Notes: a model not told the origin generated them from the sequence alone. DNA of 23,787 nucleotides from an uncultured Solirubrobacteraceae bacterium (GCA_955652345.1 CATPBV010000149.1:1-23787), one strand, 5' to 3'; positions 12,563 through 19,352 are shown, counted from the stretch's first letter. Numbers and translations: made by a program.

Positions 12563-13294
12563 TCAGGCCATCACGATCGAGGCGAGAGTCTCGCCCTCGT
12601 CACCGATGAACCACCGCCAGTGCCCGTTGCAGAGGACGGTTTTCGCACCTGGCTGCGCCGGCGTGCGGTATTCGATCTCGACGTCGATGGCATCGGGATC
12701 GCACTCGCGTAGGAGCTCCTCTTCCAGCGGGTGCCAGTAGGCGGTGTTGTTGATGTGGCCGGCGAGATCGCACTCGGTCGCGCGGAAGGTCCAGGTGAAG
12801 CTTCGCTCCGCGGGCTGTGGCGCCGGGTGGCGCAGACGAGCGCTGACCCGCCGACCCGCAGCCGCCTCGCCGTACTTCGCGAGCTCCTCGCGGGTGAGCT
12901 CGGTGGGATGCGTCCCGAGTGGATCGAGATGAACCCACAGGAAGGCGGCGTCGACATCGACGGTCTCGGCGTCCTCGTGTGCGATCGTCGTGCCACGCTC
13001 GGCCCACATCCGTCCCAGCCCAGTGCAGAACGTGCTGATCGCACACGACTCCCCGAACCGCGGGAAGCGCCTGACCCTGATGCGTGCCCGCCGCACCACC
13101 CACACCACGCCCTCCGCGACCCCGGCGTCCTCGACGTCCGCGTAGGCGATGTCCTGAAGCCAGCAAGCCAGCGCGTCGAGCCGCATCCGCCCTGACGGCG
13201 CGCAATCCCCCGGCCCCGGACGACGGGTCTGGTTGTACACCCGGCCCGTGCGGGGCGGCGGCCCGAGCTCGCTGATCGGTGCTTGCTTCACCAT
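12563..13294 (-). CDS. Acyl-ACP thioesterase-like double hotdog protein
   Basis: A 243-residue protein with two hotdog-like halves. The N-terminal half contains RLDALACWLQDIAYADVEDA, VVWVVRRARIRVRRFPRFGE and a WAERGTTI segment. This is the pattern of bacterial and plant acyl-ACP thioesterases (FatA/FatB fold): a long helix, then a WxxRRxxI strand, then a pRFGE turn. The C-terminal half has ATECDLAGHINNTAYWHPLE, where HINNTAYW matches the second hotdog motif (HVNNxxYW). It likely hydrolyses fatty acyl thioesters; chain length is unknown. The ATG at 13294 is preferred because upstream extension of the frame runs into the GDPD gene and is not protein-like. No strong Shine-Dalgarno is seen. It follows the GDPD gene by 38 nt on the same strand. 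Confidence 0.8.
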   Translation of the reverse strand: MVKQAPISELGPPPRTGRVYNQTRRPGPGDCAPSGRMRLDALACWLQDIAYADVEDAGVAEGVVWVVRRARIRVRRFPRFGESCAISTFCTGLGRMWAERGTTIAHEDAETVDVDAAFLWVHLDPLGTHPTELTREELAKYGEAAAGRRVSARLRHPAPQPAERSFTWTFRATECDLAGHINNTAYWHPLEEELLRECDPDAIDVEIEYRTPAQPGAKTVLCNGHWRWFIGDEGETLASIVMA

Positions 13295-13332
13295 GATGCA
13301 GAGCGTAGGGATTGCGCGGCGAGATCTGGCGC

Positions 13333-13983
13333 TCAGGTGAACAGACGCGGGTCCGAGGTCACGATGCCGTGTACGCCCAGCAGCCGCAGCTGCTCGATCG
13401 CGCTTCGGTCGTTGACCGTCCAGGCGTACAGGGAGCCGCCGCCTCCGACGACGTCTGCGATCAGGCGTTCGTCGATCAACCGGTGCTGGGCCATGATCGA
13501 GTCCCACCGCCGCCGCTGCAGTCCGCCGAGGACGTGCGCGCGCCAGTCGCCCCAGCGCCGGCTCCACCGCGAGAAGCGACCGCCCACCGAGATCGCGACG
13601 TGCGCCCGTGGCTCCTGCGCACGGATCGCGTCGAGAACGTAGGGAACCTGAGAGGAGATCAGCGCTCGGCCGAGCACCGACGCCTGGTCCAGCGCCTCGA
13701 GCAGAGCGGCCTCGCAGCCGTGTTGTTTGAGGTCGACGTTGAGCGCGACCCCGCGAAACCGCCGGCTCGCGAGGTGCGCGAGCGCCTTGCGCAGCGGCAC
13801 GCTTGCGGCCCGCCCCGCGTGCAAGACGGTGTGCGCGAGCACCAGCTCGCCCCGCCAGCATCTGACGTCGAACTCCACCATGTCGACGCCCACCTCGAGC
13901 GCGGCGTCGAACGCGGCGAGCGTGTTGGCCGGCGCAAGCGCACTGGCGCCGCCATGGCCGATGCGCTGACAGTGGTGGGACAT
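13333..13983 (-). CDS. Glycerophosphodiester phosphodiesterase family protein
   Basis: A 216-residue GDPD TIM-barrel protein, expected to hydrolyse glycerophosphodiesters to glycerol 3-phosphate and an alcohol. Evidence includes RIGHGGASALAPANTLAAF (the HRGA...PENT region, His10), VDMVEFDVR with the metal ligands Glu37 and Asp39, His51 in LAHT, VALNVDLKQ and the C-terminal LYAWTVND, a hallmark strand of the family, followed by GIVTSDP. Deviations are the HRG motif reading HGG, HD reading HT, and the usual E-x-K reading D-x-K. The key histidines and acidic metal ligands are kept, so activity is plausible. There is no signal peptide, suggesting cytoplasmic action. The start ATG 13983 has no strong Shine-Dalgarno. 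It lies upstream of the thioesterase gene in a lipid-related pair. Confidence 0.85.
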   Translation of the reverse strand: MSHHCQRIGHGGASALAPANTLAAFDAALEVGVDMVEFDVRCWRGELVLAHTVLHAGRAASVPLRKALAHLASRRFRGVALNVDLKQHGCEAALLEALDQASVLGRALISSQVPYVLDAIRAQEPRAHVAISVGGRFSRWSRRWGDWRAHVLGGLQRRRWDSIMAQHRLIDERLIADVVGGGGSLYAWTVNDRSAIEQLRLLGVHGIVTSDPRLFT

Positions 13984-14050
13984 CTGTTCTACAGAAGATG
14001 CCAGCCGCAGCGGCGAATTTCGCCGGGTCTCGCCGCCGGTGGCCCCCGGG

Positions 14051-14146
14051 TCGCCGGGCCGGCCGCGTCCGGCGGTCGCCGGCCGGCCGTGTCAGGCGGT
14101 CGCTGGCCGGCCGCGTCAGGCGGTCGCCGGCCGGCCGCGTCAGGCG
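14051..14146. repeat. 24-bp GC-rich tandem repeat, four copies
   Basis: The unit is close to TCGCCGGCCGGCCGCGTCAG plus GCGG. The copies lie at 14051-14075 (with one extra base), 14076-14099, 14100-14123 and 14124-14146 (truncated at the end), with only one to three differences each. Each copy contains the overlapping palindrome GGCCGGCC. The array occupies most of the 169-bp gap between the SRPBCC gene stop (14153) and the GDPD start (13983), both on the minus strand. It looks like a minisatellite that can vary in copy number. Confidence 0.85.
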
Positions 14147-14152
14147 TCACCG

Positions 14153-14602
14153 TCAGGAGCTACCGGGGACCGTCTGGACGGCGGCCGCCAGCCGGTCGAG
14201 CATCTCGCCGAAGATGCGCCGGAGTCCGAGCGGTGCGAACAGCCCCTCGAAGAAGCCGCCGATACCACCGGCCCCGCTCCAGGTCGCCTCGAGCATAACG
14301 ATCGATCCATCCGCGCCTGGAGCGACGGTCCAGGTGGCGACGAACGACGACAGCTGGTCGCGCTCGTAGATCATCCCATCCGATTCCTGCACCTCGAGCC
14401 TGTAGTCGCGCTCGCGGCCGCCGGCGGCGAAGTGGTACGCGACGACGGTGCCCGTCCCCTGGCCGCCCTGCTCGACCCGGTAGGCGGTGTAGTTCTCGGT
14501 CAGGATCTTCGGCCGCGCGTCGCGATAGTCGCGAAGGAAGCCGAGCACCTGCTCGGGCTCGGCCTTGATGGGCTTGCTGGCGCTGGCTCTGACCGTGCCC
14601 AC
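14153..14602 (-). CDS. SRPBCC (polyketide cyclase/START-like) family protein
   Basis: A 149-residue protein with the helix-grip pattern of the SRPBCC superfamily. ASASKPIKAEPEQVLGFLRD forms the first strand and helices. It is followed by a curved sheet with TENYTAYRVEQGGQGTGTVV, DYRLEVQESDGMIYERDQLS, FVATWTVAPG and SIVMLEATWSG. A long C-terminal helix (FGEMLDRLAAAVQ) closes the hydrophobic cavity. Members bind lipids or small hydrophobic ligands. No specific ligand can be inferred. The start is GTG 14602, with GGGAG about 10 nt upstream. Its promoter must lie in the 48-bp divergent gap shared with the oxidoreductase gene. Confidence 0.78.
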   Translation of the reverse strand: MGTVRASASKPIKAEPEQVLGFLRDYRDARPKILTENYTAYRVEQGGQGTGTVVAYHFAAGGRERDYRLEVQESDGMIYERDQLSSFVATWTVAPGADGSIVMLEATWSGAGGIGGFFEGLFAPLGLRRIFGEMLDRLAAAVQTVPGSS

Positions 14603-14650
14603 GGCTCTGATTCTCCCACCCGGCGGACTGCGTCCGGCGAGGCGCCTGAG

Positions 14651-15628
14651 ATGATTGCCCGCGTGCTCGCCGTATTCGCTTCCTCGCTCGACAGGGACGA
14701 CCCGCTGCGCGGCCTCTCGATCGGCGAGCGCCCGGAGCCGACGAGACCCGACCGCTGGGCGATGGTCGAGGTCAAGGCAGCTTCGCTCAATCACCACGAC
14801 CTCTGGTCGCTGCGCGGGGTCGGCCTGAGCGAGGAGCAGCTGCCGATGATCCTCGGCTGCGACGCCGCCGGGATCGACGAGGACGGGAACGAGGTCGTAG
14901 TTCACTCCGTGATCAGCGGCGACGACTGGCGCGCGGACGAGACGTTCGATCCCCGGCGATCGATTCTCTCCGAGCGTCATCCCGGCACGTTTGCCGAGCG
15001 AGTGGCGGTTCCGCGCCGCAACCTGATCCCCAAGCCCGCGGAGCTGTCGTTCGAGGAGGCGGCGTGCCTGCCCACCGCCTGGCTCACCGCATACCGGATG
15101 CTGTTCACCCGCGCCCGGCTGACGCCCGGTGCGACGATCCTGGTTCAGGGATCCACCGGCGGCGTCGCGACCGCGCTGACCGTGATCGGAAGCGCGGCCG
15201 GCATCCGTGTGTGGGTGACCGGACGCAGCGAAGAGAAGCGCCAGCAGGCGCTCGCGATGGGCGCAGACCAGGCGTTCGAGCCCGGCGCCCGCCTCCCCGA
15301 GCGCGTCGACGCGGTGATGGAGACGACGGGCGCCGCGACGTGGGCTCACTCGATCAGGTCGGTGAAGCCAGGCGGGACGATCGTCACGTCGGGAGCGACA
15401 ACCGGGGACCCCGCCCCCGCCGGGCTGACTCGCGTGTTCTTCCTCCAGCTCTCGATCGTGGGATCGACAATGGGCACGCGGGACGAGCTGGAGCGGCTAA
15501 TCCGCTTCTGTGTGGACCGAGATGTGCGTCCCACGATTCACGCCACGCACTCGCTTGCCGACGCGCGCGACGGGTTCGAGGCGTTGCTCGCGGGTGAGGT
15601 CGTGGGCAAGGTGGTTCTGACCGTCTGA
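14651..15628 (+). CDS. MDR-family NADPH-dependent oxidoreductase (quinone oxidoreductase/zinc-independent alcohol dehydrogenase type)
   Basis: A 325-residue medium-chain dehydrogenase/reductase. The N-terminal GroES-like part has AMVEVKAASLNHHDLWSLRG, ILGCDAAG and GTFAERVAVPRRNLIPKPAE. The substrate/cofactor junction is EEAACLPTAWLTAYRML. The Rossmann site is GATILVQGSTGGVATALTVI, followed by a TGRSEEKRQQA loop whose Arg/Ser residues suggest NADPH. The C-terminus SLADARDGFEALLAGEVVGK and VVLTV is typical. The cluster of structural-zinc cysteines seen in zinc alcohol dehydrogenases is absent, so it is a zinc-independent member. The substrate is unknown. The ATG at 14651 was chosen; a GTG four codons later is possible. 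It is divergent from the SRPBCC gene. Confidence 0.85.
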   Translation: MIARVLAVFASSLDRDDPLRGLSIGERPEPTRPDRWAMVEVKAASLNHHDLWSLRGVGLSEEQLPMILGCDAAGIDEDGNEVVVHSVISGDDWRADETFDPRRSILSERHPGTFAERVAVPRRNLIPKPAELSFEEAACLPTAWLTAYRMLFTRARLTPGATILVQGSTGGVATALTVIGSAAGIRVWVTGRSEEKRQQALAMGADQAFEPGARLPERVDAVMETTGAATWAHSIRSVKPGGTIVTSGATTGDPAPAGLTRVFFLQLSIVGSTMGTRDELERLIRFCVDRDVRPTIHATHSLADARDGFEALLAGEVVGKVVLTV

Positions 15629-15665
15629 GTCGCTGCGCCGGATAGGGCTCCCGTCCCCGCTCAGG

Positions 15666-15778
15666 GTGCATAGCGCGACAAGACTCGTTGGCGAGACCAC
15701 GCTCGACGCGCCATGCACAGCAGAGGATCCTGGTGCGTCACGCGTTCGTCGGACTCCGGCGCTTGTCGCGCTATGCAC
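15666..15778. repeat. 113-bp imperfect palindrome with perfect 17-bp terminal inverted repeats
   Basis: The ends GTGCATAGCGCGACAAG (15666-15682) and its exact reverse complement (15762-15778) face each other. Inside, GCAC/GTGC segments and a central AGGATCCT (15724-15731) continue the symmetry imperfectly. There is no protein-like reading frame. It lies between the convergent oxidoreductase (stop 15628) and glutamine amidotransferase (stop 15838) genes. It could be a large bidirectional terminator or cruciform, or a MITE-like remnant. I did not notice a target-site duplication next to it. Confidence 0.75.
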
Positions 15779-15786
15779 ACGGATCG

Positions 15787-15820
15787 CGCCGCCGTAGCGC
15801 ATCGATGCGCAACGGCGGCG
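15787..15820. terminator. 34-bp hyphenated palindrome, possible bidirectional transcription terminator
   Basis: CGCCGCCGT (15787-15795), one unpaired A, the perfect 14-mer GCGCATCGATGCGC (15797-15810), one A, and ACGGCGGCG (15812-15820) together form an almost fully paired stem. It lies 18 bp past the stop of the minus-strand glutamine amidotransferase gene and between convergent genes, the usual place for a terminator. No U-tract is present on either side, as is common for high-GC actinobacterial hairpin terminators. Confidence 0.55.
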
Positions 15821-15837
15821 GCGCACGGTCGCGTGAG

Positions 15838-16569
15838 TTAGCCGCGAGCGCCCGTCGCCTCAGCCAGGAACCGTTCCGCCATCCGGCGGCCGAGCTCGTT
15901 CCACTCCCCGATGCTCCGCTCGCTCCGCTGCCGCAGCGCCTCCAGGTCGACGCCGCCGGCCTCGGGGTCGCTGCGAGAGTCCTCGATCCACGCGAGGAGA
16001 TCGCCATTCGTGACCTCGGAGTGAAACTGGATCCCCCAGGCACGATCCCCGACTCGGAACGCCTGGATGCATGCATCGCTGCGCGCCAGCAGGCTCCCGC
16101 CGTCGGGCAGCGCCACTTCGTAGCTGTGCCAGCCGAACGCCTCGAAGCGTGGCGCGAGCGCACCGATAACAGGATCGGCGGCGCCCTCTTCGCTGACCCG
16201 AACGTCGTACCAGCCGATCTCCGGCCGGGCCGCTCGAAGCGCCTCCCCGCCCGTCGCCTGGGCGAGCAGCTGCGCGCCCAGGCACACTCCGAGCACCGGG
16301 ACGTCGGCCTGCACGAGCTCGCCGAGCAGCTCCCGCTCGCGCTCGAGCCACGGGTGAGCCTCGTCTTGATCGGCATGCATCGCCCCACCCAAAGCCAGCA
16401 CGGCGGAGTAATCGCGTGGGTCGCGTGGCGCCGGTGCGTCCTTCGGGATCAGCCACTCGTCGAGCTCGGCGCCGGCTCGCAGGATCGCCTCGGCCAACAC
16501 GCCGGGGCCGGCGTCCGCCTGATGCACGATCGCCAGCACGCGGGCGGGAGATCCATCCTCGCGGGTCAC
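15838..16569 (-). CDS. Class I glutamine amidotransferase (GMP synthase GATase-like)
   Basis: A 243-residue class I glutamine amidotransferase domain protein. The nucleophile elbow is VPVLGVCLGAQLLAQATGG, with the catalytic Cys in GVCLGAQ. The His-Glu pair is in WGIQFHSEVT. An oxyanion segment VLALGGAMHADQDEAHPWLE precedes them, and FGWHSYEVALPDG resembles the GuaA-type amidotransferase. No synthetase domain is fused, so it either supplies ammonia to a partner or acts as a gamma-glutamyl peptidase-like hydrolase. The target is unknown. The start is GTG 16569, and its GTGA overlaps the TGA stop of the LysR gene. This indicates translational coupling and one operon. Confidence 0.85.
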   Translation of the reverse strand: MTREDGSPARVLAIVHQADAGPGVLAEAILRAGAELDEWLIPKDAPAPRDPRDYSAVLALGGAMHADQDEAHPWLERERELLGELVQADVPVLGVCLGAQLLAQATGGEALRAARPEIGWYDVRVSEEGAADPVIGALAPRFEAFGWHSYEVALPDGGSLLARSDACIQAFRVGDRAWGIQFHSEVTNGDLLAWIEDSRSDPEAGGVDLEALRQRSERSIGEWNELGRRMAERFLAEATGARG

Positions 16570-17468
16570 GCGACGGCCCCCGGGGCTGCGTACGTGGTGC
16601 GCGCCAGCTCCAGCAGCTCAGCCGCGGCGGGCGAATGGCGACGCTCCTCCCGCCAGGCGAGCGTGATGTCGCGGCTGAGCGATGGATGCGTGAGCGTCAG
16701 GATCGAGACCTCGGCGCCGGGCGCAACCGCATCCGAGCGTGGCAGGATCGCCACGCCCATCCCCCGCGCGACCAGGCGGCGGATTCGCTGGCTCTCGTTC
16801 GATTCGAGCTTCACCTGCGGCTCGAACCCGGCCGAGCGCCCAGCCATCGTCAGCAGCTCGCGCAGCCGCGCGCCCTCGCGGAAGCTGATGAACTGCTCGC
16901 CCTCGAGCTCGGCCATCCGCACGCGCCGGCGCTTACCGAGCGGATGCTCGCGCGCGACGATCGCGACCAGCTCCTCGCTGAGCAGCTGATGCAGCCCAAG
17001 CCCATGGCTCTCGATCCGCTCGGTCACCGACAGGAACGCCAGGTCGAGCTCGTCGACCCGCAGCATCTCGGCGAGGTCCTCGCTCGACTCCTCGCGGACC
17101 GTCAGCTCGACCGCCGGATGCCGGCTGTGAAAGATCGACAGCACCAGCGACAGGTCGACAGGACCCATCGTGTGCATCGCGCCGACCGATACGTGTCCGA
17201 TGGTGATGCCGCGCAGCGCCTGCAGCTCGGTGTGCGCGGCCTCCAGCTCGGCGAGGATGCGGCGGGCCCGGCCGACCAGGACCTCCCCGGCATCGGTCAC
17301 AGCCACCCGGCGGGTGGTGCGCTCGACAAGGGCGAGCCCCACCTCTTTCTCGAGCCGCCGGATCTGCTGCGAGAGCGCGGGTTGAGCGATGTGCTCTCGC
17401 GCCGCAGCGCGGGTGAAGTGCCGTTCCTCGGCGAGCGCAACCAGGTAACGGAGCTGGCCAAGTTCCAT
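16566..17468 (-). CDS. LysR-family transcriptional regulator
   Basis: A 300-residue LysR regulator of normal length. The N-terminal winged helix-turn-helix (about 1-62) reads MELGQLRYLVALAEERHFTR, AAAREHIAQPALSQQIRRLE and VGLALVERTTRRVAVTDAGE, the canonical signature. A linker helix (to about 88) and a periplasmic-binding-protein-like effector domain (about 92-292) follow, with GHVSVGAMHTMGPVDLSLVL and an FREGARLRELL segment. The effector is unknown. The downstream coupled glutamine amidotransferase gene and the divergent gpgS region are the natural candidate targets. The start ATG 17468 has no Shine-Dalgarno but has a promoter-like -10 immediately upstream, suggesting a leaderless transcript. 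Confidence 0.92.
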   Translation of the reverse strand: MELGQLRYLVALAEERHFTRAAAREHIAQPALSQQIRRLEKEVGLALVERTTRRVAVTDAGEVLVGRARRILAELEAAHTELQALRGITIGHVSVGAMHTMGPVDLSLVLSIFHSRHPAVELTVREESSEDLAEMLRVDELDLAFLSVTERIESHGLGLHQLLSEELVAIVAREHPLGKRRRVRMAELEGEQFISFREGARLRELLTMAGRSAGFEPQVKLESNESQRIRRLVARGMGVAILPRSDAVAPGAEVSILTLTHPSLSRDITLAWREERRHSPAAAELLELARTTYAAPGAVA

Positions 17469-17476
17469 AAGCTAAG

Positions 17477-17504
17477 ACTATAGATCTCTGCGAATACTCG
17501 TCTT
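17477..17504 (-). promoter_or_regulatory. Predicted promoter of the LysR gene, leaderless type
   Basis: On the minus strand, TATAGT (17482-17477) matches the -10 consensus at 5 of 6 positions, and AAGACG (17504-17499) lies 16 nt upstream as a weak -35 with the GAC core. Only 8 nt separate the -10 from the ATG, so transcription would start at or next to the start codon. AAGAC and GTCTT flanking this region form an inverted repeat that could be a LysR autoregulatory site. Confidence 0.45.
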
Positions 17505-17530
17505 GGACATCTAAAGGGACAACCGCCATC

Positions 17531-17587
17531 ATGGCTGACGCAACACCCTCTCCTCCCTCGAGCGCGCTCCTGGGGCCGGCCTCATAA
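17531..17587 (+). CDS. Possible 18-residue leader peptide upstream of gpgS
   Basis: A short frame ATG to TAA reads MADATPSPPSSALLGPAS. AAAGGGA (17513-17519) lies 11 nt upstream as a possible ribosome binding site. The stop codon falls inside the loop of the hairpin at 17563-17607, an arrangement in which translation of the leader would change folding of the hairpin before gpgS. There is no run of one codon that would name an attenuating amino acid, although Pro and Ser are frequent. It may be a chance frame. Confidence 0.25.
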   Translation: MADATPSPPSSALLGPAS

Positions 17588-17607
17588 CACGCCGGCTCGG
17601 GAGCGCG
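17563..17607 (+). promoter_or_regulatory. Stem-loop in the leader of gpgS
   Basis: CGCGCTCC (17563-17570) pairs with GGAGCGCG (17600-17607), and GCCGGC (17575-17580) pairs with GCCGGC (17591-17596), giving 14 base pairs with a small internal loop and a 10-nt apical loop CTCATAACAC. It ends 27 nt before the TTG start of gpgS. It could be an attenuator, an mRNA stabiliser, or a terminator of transcripts coming from upstream. No U-tract follows. Confidence 0.5.
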
Positions 17608-17634
17608 ACTCACTTAACGCCTACGCTGTCGTAG

Positions 17635-18600
17635 TTGCACACGGCCGATATCTCCGCCTGGGCTGCTCGCCGCCGATACACCGCCGGGCAGTTCTCCGCC
17701 GAGAACCTGAGCTCGCTGAAGCGGGACGCGACCGTTGCGGTCGTGATCCCTACCAAGGAGTGCGCCGCGACTGTCGGCACCGTGATCCGCAAGGCAGTCG
17801 CGCCGCTTGCCGACGCGTGGCTCGTCGACGAGATCGTCGTGATCGACGCGGACTCGGCAGACGGCACCGCTTCCGTTGCGGCCCGGGCCGGAGCGCGGGT
17901 CCTCCAGCAGGACCAGGTGCTCGCCGAGTACGGACCGGCCCTAGGCAAGGGCGACGCGCTCTGGCGGGCCGTGCACGAGTGCGGGGCCGAGATCGTCTGT
18001 TTCCTCGACGGCGACACGCTCGACCCGGTCCCGACCCACCTGCTGGGGCTGATCGGACCGCTGATCTCCGACAGTTCGATTCAGCTGGTCAAGGGCGCTT
18101 ACGACCGGCCGCTTCGGACAGGGGGCCTCGAGCTCGAGGGCGAGGGCGGCAGGGTCACCGAGCTGATGGCCCGCCCGCTGCTCAACCTCTATGAACCGCT
18201 TCTAGCGGGATTTGCGCAGCCTCTAGCCGGCGAGTTCGCGGCGCGGCGCTCGCTCCTCGAGGAGATCCCGTTCCCGGTCGGCTACGGCGTCGAAATCGCG
18301 GTGTTGATCGACGCACTTCACGCTCACGGGCTCGACGCGCTGTGCGAGTGCCACCTCGGCACGAGGCGACAGGTCCACCAGCCGCTGCGCGCGCTCGGCG
18401 AGATGTCTTACGCCGTCCTCGCGGCGGTGAAACGGAGGGTCGGCCAGGGTGCCGACGGACTGAGCGGACACTACGTTCGTCCATGGGACGAGTTCACGGT
18501 TGCCACCATCCCAATCGACGAACGTCCTCCGCTGGCAGCAATCGGCGACAGAAAGTCGCCGAGCTCTTCTCCGCGTGTCAGGGGCGCCGCCGATACCTGA
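17635..18600 (+). CDS. gpgS: Glucosyl-3-phosphoglycerate synthase (GT2/GT81 family)
   Basis: A 321-residue retaining glycosyltransferase expected to transfer glucose from a nucleotide sugar to 3-phosphoglycerate. This is the first step toward glucosylglycerate, a compatible solute and, in mycobacteria, the primer of methylglucose lipopolysaccharides. Motifs are TVAVVIPTKECAATVG (nucleotide-binding start), DEIVVIDADSADGT, ALGKGDALW, the metal-binding DxD in CFLDGDTLD (D125, D127), RPLLNLYEPLLAGFAQPLAG, and EFAARRSLLEEIPFPVGYG, which are diagnostic of GpgS. GTRRQVHQPLRALGEM provides the late His. The gene starts with TTG 17635, directly after an in-frame TAG, and no other start lies before the first strand. 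No phosphatase partner (gpgP) is visible in the window. Confidence 0.88.
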   Translation: MHTADISAWAARRRYTAGQFSAENLSSLKRDATVAVVIPTKECAATVGTVIRKAVAPLADAWLVDEIVVIDADSADGTASVAARAGARVLQQDQVLAEYGPALGKGDALWRAVHECGAEIVCFLDGDTLDPVPTHLLGLIGPLISDSSIQLVKGAYDRPLRTGGLELEGEGGRVTELMARPLLNLYEPLLAGFAQPLAGEFAARRSLLEEIPFPVGYGVEIAVLIDALHAHGLDALCECHLGTRRQVHQPLRALGEMSYAVLAAVKRRVGQGADGLSGHYVRPWDEFTVATIPIDERPPLAAIGDRKSPSSSPRVRGAADT

Positions 18601-18654
18601 GGCACCGGCAGCAGCAGCCCGCTGCGCCCGCGATGGCAAGTGCCGCGTACGGCG

Positions 18655-19290
18655 TCAGCACCTGACTTTGACGGACCAATCGAGGGTGGCCGATCCCACG
18701 CGGGTGTGGACCACAGCGCGGACGATCAGCGCGACGCCAACCGCTGGGGCCGGGAACTTGAGCACGTCATGCCAGCGCCCGTCGGTTATCGGATGACTCG
18801 GCGGCGTATCCCGTCCAACGACCTGCCCGGAGAAAACGAACTCGAGCTCGACCGTGCCGGACACTGGCGTTCCTCGGGCGTCTGTGACGTAGATCGAATA
18901 AGGCCACGGGTGGTTCACGATCGGCGCATGGTTCTCGGCGGTCAGGGTTGCTCGTACGGGTCCAACCGGCGCCGGATGCCGCGCGTGATGGGGCTTCGGG
19001 GTGGTGCTGGTCTTGGTAGTGGTGTGGCTCGTGGTTGTCGAAGTGCTTGCCGAGCTTGTCGCCGTCCGGGTGTGCTTGTGCGTCTTCGCCTTCGTTCTAT
19101 GAGAGCGCGACTTGCGGCGGTGGCTCGGCGACGCCGTCGACGTGTGAATCGTCGAACTCGTTGTGGTAGAGGCTGTCGCCAAGGCACTCACCGCGCTGGT
19201 TGTGGATGACGGCGGTGAGCTACCCCCGCATCCCGCGCTGCCCAATCCGAGCAGCGCAGCTGCGACGAAGCCAGCCATAGGTCTCCACAT
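18655..19290 (-). CDS. Secreted lipoprotein with Ser/Thr/Lys/His-rich linker and a C-terminal beta-domain
   Basis: A 211-residue exported protein. The lipoprotein signal is MWRPMAGFVAAALLGLGSAG, with a lipobox ending at Cys21. A long low-complexity linker (about 25-105) is rich in Ser and Thr with interspersed Lys, Arg and His. The C-terminal part (about 110-210) has beta-strand character: VRATLTAENHAPIVNHPWPY, SIYVTDARGTPVSGTVELEF and VVHTRVGSATLDWSVKV, resembling an immunoglobulin-like or carboxypeptidase-regulatory-like fold. It is probably a surface-exposed domain on a stalk crossing the cell wall. The function is unknown. I chose ATG 19290 because it places the signal sequence at the N-terminus and has GGAG about 10 nt upstream; ATG 19278 is an alternative. 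It converges with gpgS. Confidence 0.7.
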   Translation of the reverse strand: MWRPMAGFVAAALLGLGSAGCGGSSPPSSTTSAVSALATASTTTSSTIHTSTASPSHRRKSRSHRTKAKTHKHTRTATSSASTSTTTSHTTTKTSTTPKPHHARHPAPVGPVRATLTAENHAPIVNHPWPYSIYVTDARGTPVSGTVELEFVFSGQVVGRDTPPSHPITDGRWHDVLKFPAPAVGVALIVRAVVHTRVGSATLDWSVKVRC

Positions 19291-19352
19291 CGAAGCGCTT
19301 CTCCGGAGGAAGCGGTCCCGAGGACCGCGCCATCCTATCTGCTGCTTGGCGA

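Noticed and set aside
13295..13861. Upstream extension of the thioesterase frame to 432 codons
   Set aside because: The added region overlaps the GDPD gene in another frame and reads as Arg/Ala-rich shadow sequence.
14051..14146. A short CRISPR array
   Set aside because: The units are contiguous 24-mers with no unique spacers, so it is a tandem repeat.
14039..14650. Upstream extension of the oxidoreductase frame to 529 codons
   Set aside because: It runs through the tandem repeat and antisense to the SRPBCC gene; the MDR fold begins at ATG 14651.
14603..15349. Upstream extension of the SRPBCC frame to 398 codons
   Set aside because: The extension is antisense to the MDR oxidoreductase and is not protein-like; the GTG at 14602 with GGGAG upstream is a better start.
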